A program made the position numbers and the translations under genes. Of a stretch of DNA of 35,531 nt, positions 17,859 to 24,574 are shown one piece after another. Source of the stretch: DATACN01 sp038215095 (GTDB taxonomy: Bacteria > Actinomycetota > Thermoleophilia > Solirubrobacterales > Thermoleophilaceae); assembly GCA_038215095.1 (NCBI GenBank), contig JBBQRG010000027.1, positions 1 to 35,531 of the forward strand. Reading direction: 5' to 3'. The notes under the pieces are model-generated. The model was given only the letters and a program-made list of their open reading frames with translations, was not told the origin of the DNA and made no database searches. How positions within the stretch are numbered: position 1 is the first letter of the stretch; each line of letters begins with the position of its first letter.

Positions 17859-18538
17859 GCCGGCGCGGGCTCCCGCGCGGCCACCCCCTGCAGCCAGCCG
17901 CGGAACTCGTCGACGCCCTCGCCCGTCCGGGCGCTGACGACCATGTGCTCCACGCCGGGGTTCACCTGCTCGAGATAGCCGAGAAAGCGGTCGAGATCGA
18001 AGTCCACGTACGGAAGCAGGTCGATCTTGTTCACCACCACCAGCTGGCAGGCGCGGAACATCAGCGGGTACTTGAGCGGCTTGTCCTCGCCCTCGGCCAC
18101 CGACGCGATCATCGCCCGCACGTCCTCCCCGACCCTGAACTCGGCCGGGCAAACGAGGTTGCCGACGTTCTCGATCACCAGCAGGTCGATCTCGTCGAGC
18201 CCCACCTGCGGCAGCGCGCTGCGCACCATGTTCGCGTCCAGGTGGCACTCGCCGCCGAAGCCCTTGTCGGTGTTGAGCTGGGTCACGGGAACGTGAAGCG
18301 CGGACAGGCGGTCGGCGTCGAGCGAGCCCGCCACGTCGCCCTCCAGCACCCCTACCCTCGTGTCGCCGAGCCCCTCGCCGAGCGTGCGCTCGAGCAGCGT
18401 GGTCTTGCCGGAGCCAGGGGCGCTCATCAGGTTCACCACCCGGACGTCGGCACGATGGAAGTCGTCGCGGTTTGCCCGCGCGATTGTGTTGTTGGCGTCG
18501 AGGGCGTCCTCGACGACCCTCACCTTGGTTCGGTGCAA
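17855..18538 (-). CDS. hypB: HypB GTPase, nickel insertion for [NiFe] hydrogenase
   Basis: Encodes 227 aa from a TTG at 18538. A GGAGG overlapping the preceding stop (TAGGAGG) lies four bases before it, which decides the start; upstream residues in the same frame are non-conserved. HypB is a SIMIBI GTPase that, with HypA, delivers nickel to the large subunit. The P-loop is APGSGKTT (40-47), metal-site C98-H99 lies in GGECHLD, ENVGNLVCPAEF supplies C130, and NKID is at 170-173. Both the N-terminal CxxCGC nickel site and a His-rich stretch are absent, so this is the minimal form. It overlaps the SIS gene by ATGA. Confidence 0.95.
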   Translation of the reverse strand: MHRTKVRVVEDALDANNTIARANRDDFHRADVRVVNLMSAPGSGKTTLLERTLGEGLGDTRVGVLEGDVAGSLDADRLSALHVPVTQLNTDKGFGGECHLDANMVRSALPQVGLDEIDLLVIENVGNLVCPAEFRVGEDVRAMIASVAEGEDKPLKYPLMFRACQLVVVNKIDLLPYVDFDLDRFLGYLEQVNPGVEHMVVSARTGEGVDEFRGWLQGVAAREPAPA

Positions 18539-18546
18539 GCGGCCTC

Positions 18547-18648
18547 CTACATCGATCGGACTTTCAGGTACCTGCGGATCTCGGGCAGCTGCACGCCCAC
18601 GGCGGCGGCAACCCCGACGGCGGCGAGCGCCGCGACGATCAGTTTCAT
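18547..18648 (-). CDS. 33-aa single-helix microprotein (DUF6893-like)
   Basis: A 34-codon gene between the protease and hypB, starting at ATG 18648 and ending in TAG that merges with the hypB ribosome-binding site. The peptide has a hydrophobic stretch (LIVAALAAVGVAAAVGV) followed by a basic tail, PEIRRYLKVRSM. It resembles what I recall as the 'DUF6893 family small protein' in actinobacterial hydrogenase loci. A single membrane helix with a cationic cytoplasmic end is predicted. Its position two bases past the protease stop argues that it is translated. A structural or anchoring role is a guess. Confidence 0.75.
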   Translation of the reverse strand: MKLIVAALAAVGVAAAVGVQLPEIRRYLKVRSM

Positions 18649-18650
18649 CC

Positions 18651-19469
18651 TCAAACTCCTCCCTGCGCTTCTCGCGCGTCGGGTGTCTCGAACAGTTCCC
18701 CGAGCACCGATTCCACAAGCGCGACCGCCTCGTCGACGGCCGCCCGCACCGGCTCGCTGAGCTCGCCGACGATCTCCTCCTCGTCGCCGGTCATGCGCGT
18801 GCGCGGCTCGCAGCCCACGACGAGGATCCGCTCGGGCACGCTGCCGAGCTGCGAAGCCAGCGCCAGCACCTTGACCGGGTCCATCCCGTGCGCGTCGAGC
18901 GCCACGGGCTCGCCTGACGGCTCGAGCTCGGGCTCGATCAGGAAGAGGGTGCCGGGCTCCTCGCCGCGCGGCACCGCGTCCACGAACACCGCCGCGTCGT
19001 AGCCCTCGCCGAGCGCGTACACCAGGTCGAGGCCCCTGATGCCGAAGTCGGACACCTCGGTGCCGCGCGGCAGCTCGCGCTCTCCCAGGCGCCGGGCCAC
19101 CTCCACGCCGAAGCCGTCGTCGCCCATGAAGATGTTGCCGATGCCGGCCACCAGCACCCGCCTGGTCGGCGGCGGCTCCTGGGCGAGCGGCTCGACGTCG
19201 GACGGCGAGAAGAAGAAGCGGTGTCCCGGCTGGCGCTTGTGCCCCAGGTCGCGGCCCGGATCGTCCTCGACCACGACAGCCAGCTGCACCGAGCCCTCCA
19301 TGGTCTCGTGGATGCCGTCCACCACCGCCAGCTTCCCGGCGATGGCGCGGTCGAAGACGTCGCCCCCGGGGGCCGGGCGCAGCACCACGCGGCTGCCGCG
19401 TCCGATCTGAACGCCGCCGACCTCGATGCTGGCGGGCGCGCGCCCGCTCAGCTGCTCGAACCCGTCCAT
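18651..19469 (-). CDS. Hydrogenase maturation protease with N-terminal extension
   Basis: Encodes 272 aa. Residues from about 104 form a HycI/HupD-family endopeptidase (VLVAGIGNIFMGDDGFG), which trims the large-subunit C-terminus after nickel insertion. Likely metal-contact residues are D118 (usually Glu), D164 (FVDAVPRG) and H194 (LDAHGMDP). The first 100 residues are an extra domain containing VVLRPAPGGDVFDRAIAGK and PGHRFFFSPSDVEPLAQ, which typical proteases lack; I recall similar N-termini only near Huc-type loci. The ATG at 19469 follows GGGAGG by three bases and lies 22 bases inside the upstream gene. The expected substrate is HucL, whose tail after H574 is 22 residues long. Confidence 0.88.
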   Translation of the reverse strand: MDGFEQLSGRAPASIEVGGVQIGRGSRVVLRPAPGGDVFDRAIAGKLAVVDGIHETMEGSVQLAVVVEDDPGRDLGHKRQPGHRFFFSPSDVEPLAQEPPPTRRVLVAGIGNIFMGDDGFGVEVARRLGERELPRGTEVSDFGIRGLDLVYALGEGYDAAVFVDAVPRGEEPGTLFLIEPELEPSGEPVALDAHGMDPVKVLALASQLGSVPERILVVGCEPRTRMTGDEEEIVGELSEPVRAAVDEAVALVESVLGELFETPDAREAQGGV

Positions 19470-20374
19470 CTGCCTCCCAGCGCCATCAGCTCCTCCTCGC
19501 TGAGCCCCTCCGTGCGCTGCAGGATCTCCCGCGTGCGCGGATCGGAGGCCCGCATCTCCGCTTTCTCCTCGTCGGTCAGGCTGAGGATGTTCAGCACGAG
19601 CAGCTGGTCGATCTCGCCGCCGTCGAAGAGGTCGCCCGGGCTCTCCGGGGCGATGCGCGGGTGGTCCTCGAGGATGATCGGCGAGGCGAGCATCGTGTGG
19701 CTGTCCTCCACGAGCACCGGCCAGACGCCGTCGTTCTCGCACTCGCCCGCCTCTGCCCGCAGCTCCTCCGGCGGGTCGGTCAGTGAGACGAAGTCGCCGT
19801 CGCTGCGAAGCACGACGTGGGCCGAGCAGAAGGTGCGCTCGAGCGCCTCCTCGCGCGAGCCGGGGCCGAACGGCGTGGTGTTCGCCACCGTCACGGTGAG
19901 CCGCGTGAGACCCGGATCCAGCTCCTCCGCCGCGATCTCCAGCTCGCCCTCGAGCCGCTCCCAGCTGCGCACGATCGACGCTCCCCCGTCCAGCTCCTCG
20001 CGCTCGCTTCCGGCGGGCACCTCGATCGGCAGGCGCTGGGGCCCGCGCGCCGAGAGCTCGCGCTCCGTCGCCTCCTCCCACGACAGATGGCGCTCGCCGT
20101 CCACGGTCAGCTCGTCCACCGGCCGGTCGCCGTCGAGCACCTGGCGCCGCACGATGTGGAGGAAGCGGACCTGCACGTCCACGCCGGTGCCACCCGCGAG
20201 CAGGCACTGGGCCCGCGTGGTCCAGCGGTCATCGGGGTGAGCGGCGCTGTGCTCGCGTGGATAGATCCCACCGAACGTCCAGCGCTGGCGGTTCTTCAGG
20301 GCCGAGCGGCGGTAGGGCCAGAGCACGTAGCCCTCGTAGAGCACGGCGTCGGCGATCTGGCGAACCGGGTCCAC
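19448..20374 (-). CDS. Huc-linked protein of unknown function, 308 aa
   Basis: Encodes 308 aa from GTG 20374, preceded by GAGGAG and starting just after the DUF6084 stop. I do not recognise a named domain. The N-terminal block (IADAVLYEGYVLWPYRRSA, then TFGGIYPREHSAA) looks highly conserved in character; the middle is beta-rich, with NTTPFGPGSREEAL and FCSAHVVLRSDGDFVSL. The C-terminus ends in a short helical segment (LSEEELMALGG). Only two cysteines besides FCSAH are scattered, so an iron-sulfur cluster is unlikely. There are no signal peptide and no membrane segments. Its place between DUF6084 and the protease gene ties it to hydrogenase assembly or stability. Confidence 0.82.
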   Translation of the reverse strand: MDPVRQIADAVLYEGYVLWPYRRSALKNRQRWTFGGIYPREHSAAHPDDRWTTRAQCLLAGGTGVDVQVRFLHIVRRQVLDGDRPVDELTVDGERHLSWEEATERELSARGPQRLPIEVPAGSEREELDGGASIVRSWERLEGELEIAAEELDPGLTRLTVTVANTTPFGPGSREEALERTFCSAHVVLRSDGDFVSLTDPPEELRAEAGECENDGVWPVLVEDSHTMLASPIILEDHPRIAPESPGDLFDGGEIDQLLVLNILSLTDEEKAEMRASDPRTREILQRTEGLSEEELMALGGRWTGSSS

Positions 20375-20376
20375 GC

Positions 20377-21057
20377 TCAGCGCTCCTCGTCCGCTTCGTG
20401 CAGCAGCGCCGCGACGGTCTCGTCCCAGCTGAGCAGGGCGTGGCGTGTCCGGTACGCGTGCAGGCGATCGAACTCGGCCTGTCGCAGGCGCACCCACGCG
20501 CTGCCGGGGAAGTAGCGGTCCATCATCTCGCGCCAGGTGGCCACCGGCAGCCGGAACTCGGCCTCCTTGTCCCACGAGATCGGGCGAACCTGCAGCTGGC
20601 CCTGGGCTCCGCCGTAGAACAGCGTGCCCCCGAACAGGAACTCGAGCGGCACCTCGCCCGCCTCGAGGCCGCGCATGTACTGGGAGCCGCTGACCTCCAG
20701 GTCGTAGGTGCATGTGAGCGGCAGCTCGACAACGGTGCTGCCCGAGAACGCGGGCACATTCAGCGCCAGGTTGGTCCAGTGCAGGCTGCGCAGGTTCCGC
20801 GACCACTGCTCCGGGCGCCCGAACAGCTGGGCGAGCCCCTGCTCCTCAGCCTCGCTGTAGCGCCGGCGCGTGGCGGCGATGCGCACCTGCACGTTGAGCG
20901 ACAGCGAGCGCACCGGCGTCGAGCTCTCGATCCGCAGCCCGAAGCGCAGCGTCGGGACGGCGGCGTAGTCGAGCACGCCGCCGTCCTCGATCGAGAAGTC
21001 CAGCTCCGGAGCCGGCTCCGGGCCCGCGAGCGGGCTCGTGTGCAGGGACGCCTCCAC
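20377..21057 (-). CDS. DUF6084-family protein
   Basis: Encodes 226 aa from GTG 21057, matching what I recall as DUF6084, a family found in actinobacterial hydrogenase loci. Visible family-like segments are LRFGLRIESSTPVRSLSLNV, RRRYSEAEEQGLAQLFG, LRSLHWTNLALNVPAFSGS and LPLTCTYDLEVSGSQY. It looks soluble and beta-sandwich-like, with one cysteine and no metal motif. It lies four bases after the 69-aa gene and two before the 308-aa gene. No function is known; a scaffold or chaperone for Huc is a guess. Confidence 0.82.
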   Translation of the reverse strand: MEASLHTSPLAGPEPAPELDFSIEDGGVLDYAAVPTLRFGLRIESSTPVRSLSLNVQVRIAATRRRYSEAEEQGLAQLFGRPEQWSRNLRSLHWTNLALNVPAFSGSTVVELPLTCTYDLEVSGSQYMRGLEAGEVPLEFLFGGTLFYGGAQGQLQVRPISWDKEAEFRLPVATWREMMDRYFPGSAWVRLRQAEFDRLHAYRTRHALLSWDETVAALLHEADEER

Positions 21058-21060
21058 TCG

Positions 21061-21270
21061 CTAGGCGGGCGGAAGGTTCGGCATCCGCGGGTCGATCGGG
21101 TCATGAGCCTTGGAGTTGACCCCGGTCGAGCTCTCCGCGGTGCGGGTCCCATCCGACTTGTGGCCACCCTGCTTCTCGAAGTTGCCGCGCGAGTTGCCCG
21201 ACTTGACTCCCGGGATGTGTCCCAGTGTCTTCGTGTCGACGTCGGCCTTGCCGGCCCTTATGCCTCCCAT
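21061..21270 (-). CDS. 69-aa conserved-looking small protein in Huc operon
   Basis: Encodes 69 aa from ATG 21270, 13 bases inside the DUF5947 gene. It is rich in Gly, Ser, Asn and Lys, lacks cysteine and hydrophobic segments, and is probably disordered alone. Patterned stretches such as LGHIPGVKSGNSRGNFEKQG, ESSTGVNSKAHDPIDP and a C-terminal PNLPPA look conserved rather than random. A ribosome-binding site (GAGGGGAC) precedes the ATG. A small structural subunit or assembly factor of Huc is possible; nothing in the sequence fixes it. Confidence 0.72.
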   Translation of the reverse strand: MGGIRAGKADVDTKTLGHIPGVKSGNSRGNFEKQGGHKSDGTRTAESSTGVNSKAHDPIDPRMPNLPPA

Positions 21271-21917
21271 GAGGTCCCCTCTCGGTTCGCTTCGGTCGCC
21301 TTTGACTTGCCGGAGAGCTCCTCGAAGAAGCCCTCGATCCGTTCCCAGACCTCCTTGCCGCCCGTCAGCCCGCGCCAGCTGGTGCGGATCAGCGCCACCA
21401 GGCGGAACGGGTCGTCGATCGGCACCAGATAGTGATCGCGTTCGCCGCGGGCGCGGTTCACGAGCAGCGCCTCGACGTCCGGCTCCAGCGTCCGCAGCAC
21501 GGGGTTGCGCCGTTCGAGGTCCTCCCACGAATCCAGCTCCAGCAGCGACTCGGTCGGCCCCGCCGGGCTCGGATAGAGGGCCACCATGCGGTCCTCTTGC
21601 CCCAGCCGGAAGAAGAACGCCATGTCCACCGGGATGCGGAGGTCCGCCCAACTGACGTCGTCGAGGTCGAAGCCGTCCAGGCGCAGCCGCCGGTCGGGCA
21701 CGAGCCGGTAGTGCTTGCCCCCGGCGGCCTTGCGATCGAACAGGATCGAGCAGGCGCGGCACGCGCACAGCAGCTCGCGGCTCTCGAGGTCGATCAGGTG
21801 CCGGTGCTCGGGCGGGATCACCTCGCTGCACAGCTCGCAGTGCTCGAGCGCGGCCTCCTTCTGGGCCGCCGAGCTCTGGGCGAGCTGCCTCAAGCGGGAG
21901 GACGCCAGCGTGGTCAT
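21258..21917 (-). CDS. DUF5947-family protein with cysteine-rich N-terminal motif
   Basis: Encodes 219 aa. The N-terminal region holds CELC (C27, C30), EHRHL, then CACRAC (C51, C53, C56), a likely zinc or iron-sulfur site. After it come HYRLVPDRRLRLDGFDLDD and IPVDMAFFF, then LEPDVEALLVNRARGERDHY, matching DUF5947 as I recall it from Huc-type loci. The ATG at 21917 overlaps the NifU-like stop (ATGA) and the 3' end overlaps the 69-aa gene. Function is unknown; an iron-sulfur delivery or electron-transfer partner fits its metal motif and neighbour. Confidence 0.82.
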   Translation of the reverse strand: MTTLASSRLRQLAQSSAAQKEAALEHCELCSEVIPPEHRHLIDLESRELLCACRACSILFDRKAAGGKHYRLVPDRRLRLDGFDLDDVSWADLRIPVDMAFFFRLGQEDRMVALYPSPAGPTESLLELDSWEDLERRNPVLRTLEPDVEALLVNRARGERDHYLVPIDDPFRLVALIRTSWRGLTGGKEVWERIEGFFEELSGKSKATEANREGTSWEA

Positions 21918-22753
21918 GCAACCGCTGCGCTCAACGCGATCTTGACGATGCCCGAGTCGTCCATCAGCAGCGGCACCGGCTCGAGGTAGAGCTCGGGCTC
22001 GTCGAGGCAGCGGCCCGCCCTGATCACGTCGTAGCGGTGGCCGCAGGCCGAGCAGGTCAGCTCGGCGGCACGGAGCGTCGCGTCCTCGAGCGACTCGGCG
22101 CAGGCCGGGCACTGCTCGCGGTAGGCGAGGAACGTGTCGTCGGGCCGCAGGAACAGCACGCGCTCTCCGCCCACCTCTCTCACCACGGTCCCGCCGCTGG
22201 ACAGCTCTGCCAGCGTGCCCGCCGTGGTCCACGCCTCGCCGCGCACGGCGTCCGAGACCTCTAGCTGCAGCAGCGTCGGCCCGGGCGGGGGCGCCGGGGC
22301 GGCCACGCCCTCGGCCTCGACCTCCGAGATGTCCGGGGCCGCCTTGTAGATCGCATCCTCGATCGCGAGCTTCAACGTCATCGTGGAGGACGGGCAGCCG
22401 CTGCAGCTGCCCTGGAGGCGCAGGCGCGCGACCCCGTCCTCGACGGCCACCAGCTCCACGTCGCCGCCGTGCGACTCCAGGTAGGGCCGCACCCCCTCGA
22501 GCGCCTCCCGGACGCGCGTCTCGGCGGGAACGGGGTGCAGGTCGTGCAGCAACAGCAGGTGCGCGACCAGCTCGTCGTCGGCCATCGTCGCCGCCTGCCC
22601 TTGATCGAGCCCGGAGAACACCCGTGCGAGGCCCTCGCCGTAGAGGTCGAGCAGCGCCGCCACCATCTCCATCGCCTTGTCGCGCCCGGCGGCGTCCGGG
22701 AGGGCCTCGACCTCCGCGAGGAGGTCCTCGACCCTCCCGACCATGTCCTCCAC
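21914..22753 (-). CDS. NifU-type Fe-S scaffold fused to Cys4 (Rieske-like) domain
   Basis: Encodes 279 aa. Residues about 75-145 are a NifU C-terminal domain with C117 and C120 in GSCSGCPSS, which can assemble a transient [4Fe-4S] cluster. A linker rich in Ala and Pro (150-160) leads to a domain that aligns in layout with Rieske ferredoxins. Instead of CxH and CxxH it has C215-PA-C218 and C234-SA-C237-GH, so an all-cysteine site (rubredoxin, zinc ribbon or atypical [2Fe-2S]) is more likely. Iron-sulfur proteins of this position (HucE-type) have been linked to mycobacterial Huc activity, as I recall. GTG 22753 is used here; ATG 22744 with GGAGG close by is an alternative. hucL is directly upstream. 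Confidence 0.82.
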   Translation of the reverse strand: MEDMVGRVEDLLAEVEALPDAAGRDKAMEMVAALLDLYGEGLARVFSGLDQGQAATMADDELVAHLLLLHDLHPVPAETRVREALEGVRPYLESHGGDVELVAVEDGVARLRLQGSCSGCPSSTMTLKLAIEDAIYKAAPDISEVEAEGVAAPAPPPGPTLLQLEVSDAVRGEAWTTAGTLAELSSGGTVVREVGGERVLFLRPDDTFLAYREQCPACAESLEDATLRAAELTCSACGHRYDVIRAGRCLDEPELYLEPVPLLMDDSGIVKIALSAAVA

Positions 22754-22754
22754 C

Positions 22755-24545
22755 TCAGCCGCCCTGCGCCCCGAACATCGGCGAGTGCGTGCGCTTCAGC
22801 GTCTTCCCGCCGCCGAGGTACATGTGCACGCCGCAGGGCAGGCACGGGTCGAAGCTGCGCACCGCCCGCATGATGTCGATGCCCCTGAAGTCGTCGGGCC
22901 CGTTCTCCTCGAAGATCGGCTGCCCGGTGACCGCGTCCTCGTAGGGGCCCGGCGTCCCGTATGAGTCCGTCGGGCTGCCGTTCCACGGGGTCGGCGGGTA
23001 GGGGTGGTAGTTCGCGATCTTGCCGTCGCGGATCACCAGGTGGTGGGAGAGCACGCCCCGCACCGCCTCGTGGAAGCCGCAGCCGATCGCCTCGTCCGGG
23101 ACGTCGAAGTCCTCGAACACCTTGGTCTGTCCGCCGCGCACCTCCTGCAGGCCTTTGTCCACGAAGTGCAGCGCCATCGCCGCCGCGTAGGCGAGGAAGT
23201 AGATCCGCGCCCGGTCACGCTCGATCGCGTTCGACCACTGCGGGATCTCCCACTCGAGGTCCGCCTGCGGCGTGTCCGGCGTCGCCGGCAGCGTGATCTT
23301 CACGCTGTGGCCGGTGGCGTTCACGTACGGGGTCTTGACCTTGTCCGCCAGCGCGGTTGCCCAGAGCCGGGCCAGCGGGCCGCCCCCCGTGTCAAGCGCC
23401 AGGTAGTCGCCGGTGCGCTGGTCGAACCAGCGCGGGCTCATGACCCAGGAGTAGTTGCCGCCCGCAAGGTCACGCTTCTGCGGCCTCGGGATGGTGGTCT
23501 GATTCCAGGGGTGGCGCTTGTCGACCGGGTTCCCCAGCGGGTCCTTCGGCACGAAGGTCTCCTCGTTCTCCCAGTCCTCGTAGTAGGAGCTGCCGAGCAG
23601 GATCCGGATGCCGAGGTTGATGTCCACCAGGTTCGTGGTCACAAGCTCGCCGTCGACCACGATGCCGGGGGTCACGAACATCTCGTTGCCCCAGGCCTCC
23701 ATGTTGCGGTAGTCGTAGTCGACGTGGTCGGGGTTGTTGAAGGCACCCCAGCAGCCCAGCAGGATGCGCCGGCGGCCCACCTCCTCGTAGCCGGGAATGG
23801 CCTCGTAGAAGAAGTCGAACACGTCGTCGTTCATCGCCACGGACTTCTTGATGAAGTCGAGGCAGCGGGTGAGTCGCGTGAGGTAGTCGGTGAACAGGGT
23901 GGGCGTGGCCTGCGTGCCCACGCCGCCCGGATAGATCGTCGAGGGGTGCACGTGGCGCCCCTCCATCAGGCAGATCATCTCCCGCGAGATCCGGCTCATG
24001 ATGAGCGCCTCGCGGTTGGTCTCGCCCGTGAACGGGTTGAACGACCGCATGATGTCGGCGATCGTGCGGTAGCCGTGAAGGTCGCCGCGCGGCGCCTCCG
24101 TGTGCTCCGCCTTCTCGAGCACGCTCGGGTTGGTCTCCTTGACCATCTGCTCGCAGAAGTCCACGAACACCAGGTTGTCCTGGAAGATCGTGTGGTCGAA
24201 GATGTACTCCGCCGCCTCGCCCAGGTTGACGATCCACTCACCCAGGGGTGGCGTCTTCACCCCGTACGCCATGTTCTGCGCGTACATCGAGCAGACCGCG
24301 TGGTTGTCGCCGCAGATGCCGCAGATGCGGCTGGTGATGAAGTGCGCGTCGCGCGGGTCCTTGCCCTTCATGAACACGCTGTAGCCGCGGAAGATCGACG
24401 ACGTGCTCTTGCACTGCAAGACCTCCTTCTGGTCGAAGTCGATCTTGGTGTAGATGCCCAGGTTGCCGACGATCCGAGTGATCGGATCCCACGACATGTC
24501 GACTACGTTGCCAGCCTCCGGCTCGATCCTCTCGCGTACTGCCAT
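22755..24545 (-). CDS. hucL: Group 2a [NiFe] hydrogenase large subunit HucL
   Basis: Encodes 596 aa. The L1 motif RICGICGDNH gives C75 and C78, and the L2 motif SFDPCLPCGVHMY gives C568 and C571, the four nickel ligands. The sequence closely follows M. smegmatis HucL as I recall it (MSWDPITRI start, GRHVHPSTIYPGGVGTQAT, WVMSPRWFD, GCGFHEAVRGVLSHH), which defines group 2a. The enzyme oxidises H2, in mycobacteria down to atmospheric levels, passing electrons to menaquinone. The precursor extends 22 residues past H574, so protease processing is expected. A GGAGGAG ribosome-binding site precedes ATG 24545, 29 bases after hucS. Group 2a is inferred by motif and recall, not by a tree. Confidence 0.95.
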   Translation of the reverse strand: MAVRERIEPEAGNVVDMSWDPITRIVGNLGIYTKIDFDQKEVLQCKSTSSIFRGYSVFMKGKDPRDAHFITSRICGICGDNHAVCSMYAQNMAYGVKTPPLGEWIVNLGEAAEYIFDHTIFQDNLVFVDFCEQMVKETNPSVLEKAEHTEAPRGDLHGYRTIADIMRSFNPFTGETNREALIMSRISREMICLMEGRHVHPSTIYPGGVGTQATPTLFTDYLTRLTRCLDFIKKSVAMNDDVFDFFYEAIPGYEEVGRRRILLGCWGAFNNPDHVDYDYRNMEAWGNEMFVTPGIVVDGELVTTNLVDINLGIRILLGSSYYEDWENEETFVPKDPLGNPVDKRHPWNQTTIPRPQKRDLAGGNYSWVMSPRWFDQRTGDYLALDTGGGPLARLWATALADKVKTPYVNATGHSVKITLPATPDTPQADLEWEIPQWSNAIERDRARIYFLAYAAAMALHFVDKGLQEVRGGQTKVFEDFDVPDEAIGCGFHEAVRGVLSHHLVIRDGKIANYHPYPPTPWNGSPTDSYGTPGPYEDAVTGQPIFEENGPDDFRGIDIMRAVRSFDPCLPCGVHMYLGGGKTLKRTHSPMFGAQGG

Positions 24546-24574
24546 TAGGTCTTCTCCTCCCTAGGACCCGGGCG

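Noticed and set aside
21914..22753. NifU domain as evidence of nitrogen fixation
   Set aside because: No nif structural genes are present, and NifU C-terminal domains are common Fe-S scaffolds.
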